From assembly GCA_963556145.1 (NCBI GenBank), contig OY744470.1, positions 3,286,001 to 3,350,000 on the forward strand: 64,000 nucleotides of DNA. Reading direction: 5' to 3'. Position 1 is the first letter of the stretch. Each line of letters begins with the position of its first letter. This document shows, in pieces, positions 1 to 11,381 of this stretch. The translations under genes and the position numbers were made by a program. The stretch comes from Hygrocybe punicea. Its lineage: Eukaryota > Basidiomycota > Agaricomycetes > Agaricales > Hygrophoraceae. The notes below the pieces were generated by a model. It was not told the origin of the DNA. It did no database searches and saw only the letters and a list, made by a program, of their open reading frames with translations.

Positions 1-990
1 TTTTTCTTCCGAGAGAAAAGAATGGGAGCTCCGCAGGGAGAACGGGAGGAGCGGACGAAACCCGCCCGGAGATTCTTGTCAAGGAATTCCCGAAGGGTCT
101 CGAGCTCTAAGGGTGAAATAGAGTAAATCGGGCCAAAAGGAGGTTTTGCACCATCCTCCAAATTAATTTTGAGGTCGTAAGGACGGTGTTCAGGGAGGTT
201 CCAAGCCTTCGTTTTGCTAAAGACGTCAGTGAATTCGTGATACTCTTCAGGGATATTGTGAAGGTCCACAGAGGGTTCGGAGGACTCCGGAGGGCCGTAG
301 CTTGCAGAGCGACCGGTGGCGTCAGGTAATCGGACTTCCATACGGAAGACCTGAGTGCCGGGTACTTTGCAACCACGCAAAAAGGCTTGAGCGCTGACAA
401 AGGAGATGTCAGGCTTCGAGGCAGATGGTGAAGAAGGTTCAGGCGGAGCAGACGGAGAGGACGGAGGGGACGGAGGTCGTACTGGAGGGTCCGGAAGTGG
501 TGCCTCACTAGGCACCGGAGTCGACAACGGAGGCGCGGAATCAGAAGAACGGAATTTAACGCTATGCTCGACCCAGTCAATCAACGGATTGTATTTGGCG
601 AGCCAGCTATATCCAAGAACTGCGGAAACAGACGGATCCAACGGAGTGACCAAAAATTCTAAGATTAGAATTTCACCAGTAGAAAAACGGACAGAGATAG
701 ATACACATTTGTCGATGATTCCACCGGAGGAACCATCAAACAAGCGGAGGCGTTTCGGAGCAGTAGGAAAAATAGGAAGATTGTGAAGGGAACAAAATTC
801 CGGGTCAATGAAACAATGCGTCGATCCACAATCCACAAGGGTAACGATAAGCGTAGTAGAATGATAAAGAGAAATCGTCAAGGAATCGTTAGAAAGAGCG
901 GACGCGTTGAGTTTTACTTCCGGTAGCGCACAGTCAGGTTCAACGCAGCCTACATCCTGTGCCGGAGTATGCAGACTGCTCTCTATTTTT
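1..990 (-). pseudogene. Ty3/gypsy pol, N-terminal part: aspartic protease and start of reverse transcriptase (runs off window)
   Basis: Polyprotein that processes Gag-Pol and copies the element RNA. On the minus strand one frame stays open from about 990 to the window edge. It shows a retropepsin active site (VDCGSTHCF, near 830), then AVLGYSWLAKYNPLIDW (near 580), a Pro/Ser-rich linker, and the entry to reverse transcriptase near 120-1 (YHEFTDVFSKTKAWNLPEHR, then RSSRSPCGAPILF). The fingers, palm, RNase H and integrase lie outside the window. Pol is in the -1 frame relative to gag, which stops with TAG at 983-985, so expression would need frameshifting. I see no canonical slippery heptamer at the overlap. 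The parent gag carries a nonsense codon, so this copy is probably not autonomous. Confidence 0.88.
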
Positions 991-2155
991 CCGGCTCCTC
1001 TAGAGAATCGGAACTAGAGACCGGAGGTGCGGAGGAAGTGGAGGCGGCGCGGGCGGCAACGCGAGTGGACGAATATTTGGCCTTGGTGCAATCCTTGGCC
1101 ATGTGTCCGGCTCCTCCGCATATAATGCAGAGTTTATTGTCGATGCGGCGTTGACGTTCCGCGGGCTTGAGTTTACCATCCTTGCCTAGCTTGTCGGCGT
1201 AGACAGGAGGGGTTTTCGGAGTGGTGGAGGAGGTACTACCGGAGTTGGTAGTTTTGGCAGGGGACTTCTTCTCAGAAGCTTTTTCGGTTGAAGACTTGGC
1301 CTCGGAAGTAGAGGCTTTAGCAGAAGAGGATCCCGAAGCGTGGGAAATCTCCGATTTCCGCTTTCAATACCGGGCGTCAAGGAGTTGAGCCTTATCCTTC
1401 AGCTCGTAGAGGTTCTTTGGTTTCTCGGATTGGGCAAGTTGATCTTTGAGGCGATCCGGAAGTCCTCGGTAAAAAGAATGCCGTAAGGCACCGATGTCCC
1501 AGCCAGTCTGCGTAGCGAGACGATTGAAGTTGACGATATACTTCGCAATTCGTTGGTTATCCTTCATTACAAGGTTTTCCAACTCGCTCTCGGCGCTACC
1601 TTTAGGGTCCAGAGGTCCGAAATTATTCTGCAACTCCGTGCAGAAATCTCCGTAATCGGACATGAAGTCCGGCGGATAGGTATCGATATCTGGGTTCTCC
1701 AAAAGGTAAGGCTCGAACCACGCAAGTGCGATTCCTTTGAGGTAGGAGAGGGCGAAGTTGACTTTGGCGCCGTCCGTTTGGAAAGCGGTTGGTCGATCAT
1801 TGAAATTCAGTTGACACTGAACCAGGAAAGGGCGGAGTTTTGTCGGATCGGAGGCGTCAAACGTGTCCGGTTCTCGGACTTTGGTGCGTTGCTTGTCGTC
1901 TCCTTTGTTTCGGAGAGTAGTGGCTAGAAGAGCGATGGCCTCAGCAAGGTTGGTATCATCGCGATTAGGATTGCCCGGTCCGAGAGGATTGTTCTCTTCG
2001 AAGACTGGGCGCGGAAACGGTTCGTGTCTCGGAGTGTGAGTTTCTTCTAACGGAGAGACCGGGGTTATCGTTGGGCGTTGGGATGAGGTGTTTGCCAGTC
2101 GTGTAAGTCGATAACGTGTGGGGGTTCTTCGTTGGGAGAAGCCTTGGAAAGACAT
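983..2155 (-). pseudogene. Ty3/gypsy gag with CCHC zinc knuckle, interrupted by one in-frame TGA
   Basis: Structural protein of the retrotransposon particle. From the ATG at 2155, the retrotransposon-gag core includes ALAWFEPYLL, ELQNNFGPLDP and HSFYRGLPDRLKDQLAQ. An in-frame TGA at 1364-1366 falls where related elements read Trp (DARYW). The same frame then continues through a Ser/Lys-rich linker to a CX2CX4HX4C zinc knuckle, CIICGGAGHMAKDC, near 1115, and ends at TAG 983-985. Apart from the TGA the frame is intact over about 390 codons, so the inactivation is recent or the stop is read through. Confidence 0.9.
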
Positions 2156-2171
2156 GATCAAATTTAAAGGG

Positions 2172-2296
2172 AATACGACTCAAGAGTTGTTCAGAAAATA
2201 CTGTTAGAGGCGTGCAACTCCGGAAGGATCGGAGTTCTTCGGAGGAGCGGAGACGTCAACTCTTGAAGTAGGTTCACTACTTCCTTAAGTCGTATT
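2172..2296 (-). promoter_or_regulatory. Candidate self-priming structure (primer-binding site plus complementary LTR segment)
   Basis: Immediately inside the LTR, where a tRNA primer-binding site is expected, 2172-2189 is fully complementary to two LTR segments, 2257-2265 and 2288-2296 (nine bases each, contiguous in the complement). The bases between them form a hairpin with a 7-bp stem (2265-2271 with 2277-2283) and a 5-base loop. The site has no TGG start as expected for a tRNA 3' CCA. Sushi/Tf1-type elements use this kind of intramolecular priming. Its use here is inference. Confidence 0.6.
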
Positions 2297-2757
2297 GAGA
2301 AGACGTGGACGGAGCGGAGTTAGTCCGGAGTTCCGGACTAAGTATTAAGATAACTAATGAGCTTAAGGGAAAGCCTTAAGTTTGAGAGTGGGTAAGAAAT
2401 AAGGAACTCAAGTTGATTTTCTGAACGGAGTTACAGGACATTGTAGTTCTAGTTTATATACTTGGTAGACTAATTGTCATGTCCTTGGAGACGTGAAGAC
2501 AATATGAACTCCGGAAAGAGGACCGGAGTTCGGAAGAAAATAAAAGGGATAAAAGGTTGCTATGTACGGTGACAAGTAAACAAAGGGGAGGAAGAAAAAA
2601 GGAGGTCGGAGTAAACGGAGATGGGGAAGAATAGTAATTAACAAGAGAAGAACAATAACGTACGCGAGAAGATAAGATAAGATAAGATAAGATAAGTCGG
2701 CGGAAAAGTCCGGAGCGGAGTTCGTCGGAATCCGGCGGAGCTGCATGGGATATGACA
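2188..2757 (-). repeat. 5' LTR of the gypsy element
   Basis: On the minus strand it starts TGTCATATCC and ends CTGAACA, the TG...CA form, and is 570 bp long. It lies between the gag leader and the 58-bp repeat array at 2758. It contains a TATATAAA-like box (2451-2460 on the minus strand) and a GATAA microsatellite (about 2664-2697). The partner LTR and the target duplication are outside the window, so the right boundary rests on the TG start and the abrupt change to array sequence. Confidence 0.72.
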
Positions 2758-3330
2758 GTTGGCTGACCCAACCGGATATATTGGCTGGCCATTAGGCATG
2801 GGTTGGCCAACCAGTTGGGATATTTTGGCTGGCCATCCAGCATGAGTTGGCCGACCCAACTGGATATATTGGCTGGCCATTAGGCATGGGTTGGCCGACA
2901 CAGCTGGATATATTGGCTGGCCATTAGGCATGGGTTGGCCAACCCACTGCCATATGTTGGCTGGCCATCAGGCATGGGTTGGCCGACCCACTTGCATATT
3001 TGGCTGGCCAGGAAGCCTGGATTGGTGGACTCTCTGGCTTATCTTGGCTGGCCATCAGGCCTGGGTTGGCTGACCCACTTACACATTTTGGCTGGCCATC
3101 AGGCATGGGTTGGCCAACCCACTGGCATATATGGGCTTGCCATCAAGCATGGGTTGGCCAACCCTCTAGCCTATATTGGCTCCCTATCAGGCATGGGCTG
3201 GGGCATTGGTTGGCTGACTAGCAGAGAAATGTGGTTGACCAGCAGAGATGGGTTGGCTGATGCATTGGCTGGCCAGTTAGCATGCGTTGATCAACAGCAA
3301 TGGGTACGTTGGCTAGTCAACCAATAGTGT
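2758..3330 (+). repeat. Imperfect tandem array, unit about 58 bp (left arm)
   Basis: About ten degenerate units share GGCTGGCCAT, AGGCATGGGTTGGCC and a short ATAT spacer. Short reading frames through it are repeat artefacts. The same unit occurs in inverted orientation at 5786-6016 and 7095-7285, so the arrays could be the arms of one large inverted-repeat element broken by the gypsy insertion on the left. Confidence 0.85.
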
Positions 3331-3949
3331 TTGGCCTACCATGGAACAGCATCTTGTGGGAATATGTTTTTACCAGAAAATGTTTTGCTCAGCCAGCACA
3401 AGCTGGTTTTCACAGAGGTGGGTGGTCATTTCACCTAGCCATTAGGTATGACAAGCAATCTGAGAGATTTATCTTGTCTGGTCACATGCTCCAATTTTAC
3501 AACAACCAATTACATGAAAAGTGGCTGGTTCAATCAAGTAATGTACTCACATATTTTCATCTTGAGAAGATATCTGAATATTATATTTGTGCACCTCCAA
3601 ACTTCCTCCCAGTGACTTAGGGTTAGGGTTAGCAGCGATAAAAATTAATAAATAGGCCCACAGTGATTTACATTACATCCACTAAAGTACAACAATGTGA
3701 AATCACACATTTAAGTGTGAAAAGAATACTATGAAGAAAATACAGTTGCAAAGAAAAGTCATTCAGTCTCAATCTCAAAGGAGGAGCTCTTCTCCTTCTT
3801 GATCAAGACTGATTGACAAGAGAAGTAATGTCAAAATTTTTGCAAACACAGAACAAACCAACCATGAAAATACAAATGAAACACAATACAAGAAATTGAG
3901 ACAAGTAAAACACATCACCTGTTGATACAATGTCAATAATACAAGGATT
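3331..3949. other. Intergenic stretch, no gene recognised
   Basis: Holds a 106-codon open frame starting at 3300 with no motif I know. A short run of TTAGGG units lies at about 3615-3632; it is too short to be more than chance or an interstitial trace. Downstream is AT-rich. Confidence 0.5.
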
Positions 3950-4400
3950 AATAATGAAAATGAGACTTACCCAATAAATTCTTGTCAATGCCACCAGGCC
4001 CGCTACAAGTAGGTTGCCTAGCCAGGAACTCAGGTGGATTCACCCTCCCTGAATTCCTAATCGAAGACCCATGGTGGCAAGCGCTCATTGCTGAGGACCC
4101 ACCACCGATGGTTGGGCATGCAGAGATACCACAATATTCACTAAAAAGTAATCCTTGAAAAGAGTATTGTTAGTAATCAGCTAACAGAAATCCCTTATCT
4201 GAATGCAAACATGACAAAGACAATACCTGACTCCGGAAAAAGCAACAGTAAATGTAGCCCTGTGAACTAAACAGCAAATCCAAAGGAAATCAGATACCTG
4301 TCATGCCAATAACACTCCAGAATCTCTGGTTGTTGCCCGGTACAACAGCCAATGATCCTGTAGTGTTATCAAAGGTGGCAGTGGTGGTGGTGAGGTAAGA
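3950..4400 (-). pseudogene. Single degenerate copy of the repeated exon family found at 25836-26810
   Basis: On the minus strand about 4127-3960 encodes GISACPTIGGGSSAMSAC followed by GRVNPPEFLARQ and TCSGPGG. The same segment occurs three times in tandem at 25960-26810. Farther upstream (about 4320-4350) it also shares the sequence around the CAACA...TGTTG hairpin seen at 25774-25806. Function unknown, Cys/Gly-rich. Not intact here. Confidence 0.6.
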
Positions 4401-4552
4401 AGAAATTTTCAACCGCGTTTGATGGGCTTGTAGTTATTTGGTCTTGTAGTTGTTTGTTCATGTGACCCGACGCATTGTTTTGACGGTCACACATGTGTCA
4501 CAATATAGAATGTCATGTCTGGGCGCCCAGACACCTGACCTTCCCACACTAC

Positions 4553-4603
4553 CAGCCTTATAAGGCTGGTTGAACACGTGTCTCAACCAGCCTTATAAGG
4601 CTG
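4553..4603. repeat. 21-bp inverted repeat, each arm itself containing a palindrome
   Basis: 4553-4573 and 4583-4603 are perfect inverted copies. Each contains the self-complementary CAGCCTTATAAGGCTG. The 9-base spacer holds ACACGTGT. It lies in an otherwise geneless stretch (4400-4700). Confidence 0.85.
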
Positions 4604-4699
4604 AAAAGCGTTATTTCCCAACACTGGTGTAGTAGGAGGTCACGTGATAGGATCCCACGGTTCGTAGGATTACATAGTAGAGTACACTTGTTTGTAGAG

Positions 4700-5785
4700 A
4701 CTGAGCTTATCATACCATGATGTTCACCCCATGACACCCTGAGTGGGCTCCCCTGCCCACTCCACTGGGCATAAACCTTGCCCCAATACTACCCTTTGTA
4801 CTAAGTCATAGATAGCATTCTAAATACAGTAAATACCTGTTCGGGTAACACTTCTGATGTCAGGAACAAGGGCGCTGATGGCCCGGAACTTTCCTGTCAC
4901 CGTTGCCACAGCCCTGCCCATCACAACAGGGTTCCTTGCTCATCGTCGGCGACGATGAGCTCAACTAATTCCTCATCCCGCCGTTTCTTTCCTTAGATTT
5001 TTGCATATGTCATGTATTAGTACTACTACATGATATCTAGAGACTAATATACATGAAAAAAAGCGAAATAAATGAGAAATAAAAGAAATATAAAATAGGG
5101 ATACATGGGGTGCTGGAACTGAATTGGTGGGTACTCACCTTCACAGAGGGGTCGGACTTGGTCCACCCTTGATGAGGAAGGGCCCCAGGGGGTGGGTAAG
5201 GAGTGGGGAGTATGCTGGGGGTCAGGGAAGGGGAGCCTGGGAAGGGGTCAGCAATGGGTGGTGGGGAAGAGGTAGGGATGCGATTTCAGTGGGGGAAAAG
5301 GATATGGGATGGATGGAGGAGGGTTTCCAGCTCCGAACGAGCGGCAGGAAGGGGTCAGTATGTGGGAGGAAAGGCAGGAGGGGGGGGGGTACTTACCTAC
5401 GCCATTAAGGCCCCCCACAGCCGTCCCTGTATTCCACTGTTAATAAAAACACTGGGGACATCATCCTCAATGTCCCCAGCGGCCCCATCGTGGTTTTCGC
5501 TGTCCCGATTGGTCCCGTCATCGAGTTGCGCGAGGGTGGTGATGGCGGCAGTTGTGGCGACTATACCTCGACAACGATGGCGCCGTTGACGACGCCATCG
5601 CCGTGGGCAACATTCTACATCGCCTTTGTCGTGTTCGTTGCTGTGCGCCCACGCCACTGCCGCTAGTTCCGATGTTCGAGGCCGTTGGTTGAAAACGGCG
5701 GGGGCACCCCTACTTGGTTTTGAGGGAGTCCAGAGGGATGCGCTTAATGCGAATCGTTGCCGACGTCGTCCTCCTCCTCGTTTCT
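4700..5785 (+). repeat. Dispersed repeat family E, copy A (one arm)
   Basis: About 1.1 kb shared in the same order with 60951-62046 and, as inverted arms, with 45000-46332. Landmarks are GATGTCAGGAACAAGGGCGC (near 4858), two GTGGGTACTCACC/GTACTTACC motifs (near 5128 and 5390), and a block beginning GGGGACATCATCCTCA (near 5453). Apparent open frames on both strands are G- or C-rich and are not conserved as protein, so I treat it as non-coding mobile DNA. A hairpin lies near 4938-4960 (GCTCATCGTC/GACGATGAGC). Confidence 0.7.
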
Positions 5786-6016
5786 GTCAATATATCCAGT
5801 TGGGTCGGCCAACCCATGCTTGGTGGTCAGCCAATATATTCCAATAGGTCAGCCAACCCATGCCTAATGGCCAGCCAATATATCCAGCTGTGTCGGCCAA
5901 CCCATGTCTGATGGCCAGCCAATATCCAGTTGGGTCAGCCAACCCATGCCAGATGGCCTGCCAAAATATTCCTACTGGTCGGCCAACCCATGCCTGGTGG
6001 CCAGCCAATATATGGC
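5786..6016 (-). repeat. 58-bp unit array, inverted relative to 2758-3330
   Basis: Reverse-strand copies of the GGCTGGCCAT/GGGTTGGCC unit. The array is split by the hAT-like element at 6017-7086 and resumes at 7095. Confidence 0.85.
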
Positions 6017-7086
6017 TAGTGTATTGCACGGGTACGGGTAAACCCGCGGGTTTTGCCGCGGGTACAGCCACAGGTGCGGGTATGGGTACAGCAATTTGTA
6101 CCCATGCGATTACCCGTACCCGCGACAGGTAACCCATGTACCCGTGACATTCAGTCACACGAATGACGTGTCGGGTTCAACCGCAACCGCAACAATCCAA
6201 CGGGGCACGACAACAAGATGATAGAAGACCACGGTGACGAAGACCACGACGATGGCAACGGAGAGGATGGCCGGGAGGGTGGTGCGCCCACCTACCGGCC
6301 CAGGTACATATTCAGATTCTACTTCCATTGACATGGACTAATTCCATACACACCCTGACACGTCAACTGATGCGTCGTCATCGTTCGCGATGTAACAGAC
6401 ACCAATAAGGACAACAAGGCTCAAGACTCATCCCAGGCCCCACCATACCTCGCGAACACGCCCTGACGCGTCAACTGATGCGTCGACGTCATTCGCGAGG
6501 TAACAGGCACCAAGCAGGACAACAGGGCTCAAGACTTATCCAAGGCCCCTGCATACCGGTCGGCAATGGGCCAGAGCGCCCGAAGACATCCACCCCCGTT
6601 CACCTTGCGTCCATGCCAAGTGAAGAAAGACCGGGGGTGTAGTGCACCCACTCCCCGGTCGCCAGGTGAGTTTCTCACTGGCAATTCCACCAGCCCACGC
6701 ATCCACTAGCCCACACGTCCACCAGCCCACGCATCCACCAGCCCAGGCATCCACTGGCCCAGGGGTCCAACCACGCAATCACCCCGGCTTGGCACCCACC
6801 ACCCACCAACTACGCTGCACCGGGCCTGCACCCATCCCACCTCACGCTCACACAGCGTGTGTCAATTGACACATGTCCGGTGTCGCGAGGTCAAAGGGCT
6901 GCATGTCCGGTGTCGCGAGTGTGAGACCCGCGGGTTACCCGCTACGGGTATGGGTACGGGTCGGGTATGGGTAGGAAAAAAAAGACCCGGCACAAAACCC
7001 GTACCCGCGGTGACGGGTACGGGTATTCATGGGTATGGGTACGGGTATCCCCAAAAGTACATGGGGGTTACCCGTGCAATACACTA
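6017..7086. mobile_element. Non-autonomous hAT-like element (1,070 bp) with 8-bp target duplication
   Basis: Perfect 18-bp terminal inverted repeats, TAGTGTATTGCACGGGTA, fit the hAT YARNG terminus. They are flanked by identical 8-mers TATATGGC at 6009-6016 and 7087-7094. Subterminal regions are rich in ACGGGTA repeats on both sides. No transposase is present. It is inserted in the inverted 58-bp array. Confidence 0.92.
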
Positions 7087-7094
7087 TATATGGC

Positions 7095-7285
7095 AGATGG
7101 TCGGCCAACCCATGTCTGATGGCAAGCTGAAACCCCCACCCAGTTGGGCAAAATATCCCCTGGTTGGCCAACCCACTTGGGGTGGCCAGCTGTATGCCTT
7201 GGCCAAGCCATCTGCCTTGGGAAAAGATATTGGTCGGCCGAGGTCGGCTGGCCCACTTCAAGTGGGAATTGTCCATCTCGGCTGA
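7095..7285 (-). repeat. Continuation of the inverted 58-bp array
   Basis: Same unit as 5786-6016, restarting at the second copy of the TATATGGC duplication. It decays toward 7285, where KDZ coding sequence begins. Confidence 0.75.
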
Positions 7286-9667
7286 CCCACGTTTCATGGA
7301 AACAATACGCTGTAAGGTGTGGACGATGACCCTGTTGACCAAGTGCAACAAACATTTGGTGATCAAGTTCGAGTCAACATTATTAAACAGTAAGCTTCTA
7401 TGATTTTTTCAATGCTACTCCTTTATATTGGAATAGGTACCAGCGTGCAAAGAGACCCCAGCGGCGACAAGACCACCATACTCATGTTGCACGTAACCGC
7501 TCAGCTCATCAGGCCTGGAACAAACAAATGATGGAACTCGTGACATCTTTTTTATGTTGGAAATATGCAGTGTCATTGGAAAATGCTTCATGTATGCCGT
7601 CTTGTGATCATAGCTTTGAGGTGACAGCTCTCAGCATTTGACTAGGAGGTGAAGTTCCAACAGTACTATACTAAATATTATTTATTGAGACGCATGCAGA
7701 ATTTACTACTAGAAAATTGATGCCACAATGTACTGATGAATCAGCAAATGCTGCACTCATTCATGCTGGCCTTCTGGGATGTTCTCCTGTTCAACCCACC
7801 ATCGCCATCTCACTCGAGTGCCTTGAAGTATATCACCAAATCTGATGCTGACAGTCTTCCTTCAGCACACAGGCGATGGCAAAGATATTATGTACATTGC
7901 ACAATGTGAGTGTACCTGTTGATCTGCCATGCTTCAACATGTAAGTTTTATTTCAGGTTACCTATTTTTGGGTATTCCAAGATCAACTTTCTATTGCATT
8001 TGACGTATTCTTGAATATCATGCGTTGCATAAATAACAAAGTGGAGACTGCACTGGGCCATGACAGGGACTGGAAGCTTTGGTTTGGCTGCCCACCATGC
8101 AGCTATGAGGTGTGTGCTTTCTTCTTGCCATGGTATTTAGTAACATTGCAAGATAGTTACCAGATGACCCTAAGCTCGACCCTTCACGCCTTCTTGCATT
8201 CAATGGCAACAGTTCAGCCAAGCGTCTTGATGGAGGGGGTCATGCTGATGAGTGTGTCTTTGAAAGCCACTATCTGATCCTGCACACAAAGGTCAAAAGT
8301 TTCAAAGATGTTTCGGTCTGTCCTGGAAAACAGGCAAATCCAAAACAACAAATGGAATCACAGACATTTGGATATGAAGAGACACCATGCACGAAGAACT
8401 GGACAACTGCTAATAGTGTTACCGAGGATACAACTGCGGTGTTTGAACAGATGGGGATATTTATCAGTGCATGTCGCCATGGCATCGTCAAAACATTGGT
8501 TGAGATACGTCACAGTGGTGAACTGTAAGGACACAATATTCACAGCTCAGACAACCATTAACTTACTGGTCTTTGAACAGTTCAAAATATGCTCTTGCAA
8601 CAGTTGACAAACTGCTCGACATCTTTGGTGCAGACCAGGGGGTTGGTTATGACATTGGCTGCGCCTTCAGGTCTACCATAGCATCAAGTTCCATTTGTGA
8701 GAAGGTGGAGATTCAAAGGCTTATCTTGGTTGTCAACACTTTCCATGGCCATGCACATAACCGATTATGCCAACTTCACCATCACCCACTGTATCTATCA
8801 GGCTTCGGCTTAGAGGACCTTGAAACATGCAAGCAAGTTTTCTCATCTTCCAACTCTGTTACACATATTATTCGTCACTCTTCATACTTTCATTGGTTGC
8901 AATTTCTCGACCTTCACTTTGACCAATGGGATATGGATAAGTACCTCAAACTTAGTGAGTATATTTTAATTCAATATTACATTTCAACTAATTTCCATCA
9001 GGCAAATTTCTCTATGACAACCTCCAGCAAGCACTCTTGATTATTTCCAAGTACACCTCTGAAGTTGAGCAATTCAAGACCCTCCGTGGCTTCAGTAATG
9101 ACGATTTTGAGGCATGGCGAACTGAAGAGTTAGAGTGTCTCAGAGACCTTGGAAAAGAGCCAGAATATGATGTACTGGCAATCGCTTACATCGAAGCATT
9201 GCAAGCTTTGCAGAGTGCACAGTGAGTGGACCTTGTTCGAACCCCTCAAGTACTGTTTAACAGCCATGTTTCACCATTTCAGAGATCATTATGAGGCTGT
9301 TACAACCCCGAATTTTGTTATATACACCGCAGATGATTTTTCAACCAATCAAGGCCTTCAACAAGGGAGCCAGGCAACGGCCAGGGCTCATGAAGCAGAA
9401 CAGAGGGCAGCACACCATCGACTCGTACTTGTGATGAATGTTGCTGATAACATGGAGTGTATGTTAGGAGTGGTCAAGCGATGGACGCCAGCACACAGTG
9501 ACTATCAAAAGGCTGTGGAATACCTTAACCACTGCCAGTTCATTCATGCCATGGAAGTGCTTGAAAGCCTGGTTATTCAATGGCTATTTGAGCTTTCGAA
9601 AGCCAACCTTGCTGGTACTGTTAATGAAATTGTTCACATTGTGTGATTGAGATGCAACTGACTATGG

Positions 9668-11067
9668 TAGTGATGGACAGGTCTGGTTCGGAACCGTGGT
9701 TCGAACCTGAACCAATGAGAACCGAACCACGGTTCGGGTCCAGGTTCGAGGCCAGGCATGAACCGGACCTGAAGTCCAGTTCCGCATTCACGTGTTTTTC
9801 CGTGGTCCAGAACCCGTTCGGACCGGTCCGAACTGGTGTCCAAAACGAGTGTACTGTGACATGTCATGTCATGCCCAACAGCACGACAACTTGTTGAACC
9901 GTTGAAGATGAACTTGCTTCCCGCCTCCCACCACACTCCCACTCCCCACCCCCTCAACAACAACGGAAACTCGGACGCCGGCGACGATTCGCACCCTGAT
10001 GAGCAGAACTGTTCGCGGCGAACTGTTCTGCTTAAGATAAGTCCCATTTTTTAGGTATTTCATGTACTTCAACTAACTTTAACTTTTAGTTACTTACTGC
10101 GCTAGGCATGAGTTAGCAATGCCAGCAGCAATCCATCCCACCGCCGCTGCCACCACCACTACCACCAGCAACCCCACAACGCCAACACCAACACCAACAC
10201 CAACACCAACGCATGCTAACGGAATCGGCATCGGCTACGGCATGAACCACAACGGCAGCAGCACCCGGCCCCTTTGCTCAGGTGCCGGTGGCTAGCACTC
10301 ACCCCCAATGGCGTGAATGGACGGCGAATGGCGGCAGGGGGGGTTGCCGGTATTGCAATAAATAGTAAGTCCTCTTTTTTGGTTAATTTATCTATTACTT
10401 TTTTCTAGCGGAGAGTTAGCAACGATAACCACCCACCACCACCACCACACCAGCCACAATGCCAATGCCACCATCAACGCCTCCGATGCTAACGGTAACG
10501 GCAATGGATATGGAAATGACAATGGACACGTCAAGACCCACGCGACTACGGACCACAGTGACTACGGCACGAAACCCAACGGCTATGGCTATGGCAGCAG
10601 CAACAGCAACGGCAGTAATCGCAGCAGCGGCAACAACCACAGCAGCAACCGCCCCCTTCGCTCAAGCGCCGGTGGCCAGCACCCACGCCCAATGGAGTGA
10701 ACGGATGGCGAATGGCGGCAGACGGGGGTGGCAAGTTGCAATAGCAGGCAGCGTGAACGGCAGGAGTCTGTGACTGTGAGGTGAGGCGGGGTGGGGGCAG
10801 GCCACTCTATAATTTTTCTTTAACAATATATTAATTAAATACATGGTTGTTTTACTACCTGCGACCTGAGTGTAAGCCGAAAAACGAAAAATGCAAAAAT
10901 ATACTTACATGTAAGGTTCGGTTCTTGGTTCTATGAAGCCTGAACCAGAACCAGACCCGATGGTTCGGTCCGGGGTTCTGTACTTAAGTAGAACTGGACC
11001 TGAGGTTCGGTCCGGGGTTCACAAAATTTGGCTGAGAACCGGACCGAACCGGACCTGTCCATCACTA
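9668..11067. mobile_element. Non-autonomous hAT-like element (1,400 bp) inside a KDZ intron
   Basis: Inverted termini TAGTGATGGACAGGTC continue into GGTTCGG-rich subterminal repeats. They are flanked by the exact 8-bp duplication GACTATGG (9660-9667 and 11068-11075). The interior is low-complexity (CACCAA and GGCAAT-type repeats), with no transposase. Removing it restores a short intron that starts GTTAATG at 9617 and ends TTACTTAG at 11080. The insertion therefore lies between a probable branch point (CTGAC) and the 3' splice site. Confidence 0.93.
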
Positions 11068-11381
11068 GACTATGGTTACTTAGATGCGGAAGCACATCTC
11101 CAAAGCAATTACACGACGCTCTGCTGCAATACGAACTGCACTCGATAAATACAATCTTCTGGCTCCGCAACAAAACCCACCATGCCCTATCCTTGAATAC
11201 TCCAAGATTATCACATATGGAAGCCTTGGCAACTTTGAACTCCTAAAAGAATCCTGGCCTGACATCTTGCAAAAACCCTGGGCACTAACAGTGAATCAAG
11301 AGATCGCTGTGAAATATTTCAAAGTTCTTCAGGCACGTGAAGAGATTTATTGGCTCAATGTTGAGATACGATGACTCCATG

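Larger units (their letters stand above)
1..2757 (-). mobile_element. Ty3/gypsy LTR retrotransposon, 5' part
   Basis: The order on the minus strand is LTR (2757-2188), self-primer-like binding site, gag, protease and reverse transcriptase start. It interrupts an array of GGCTGGCCAT/GGGTTGGCC repeats that resumes at 2758. The 3' portion is beyond position 1. Confidence 0.85.

Noticed and set aside
3615..3632. TTAGGG-like telomeric repeats
   Set aside because: Only about two and a half units, not at an end. Too short to claim an interstitial telomere.
10416..10773. Ala/Val/Thr-rich frames on both strands
   Set aside because: Microsatellite interior of the element at 9668-11067, not genes.
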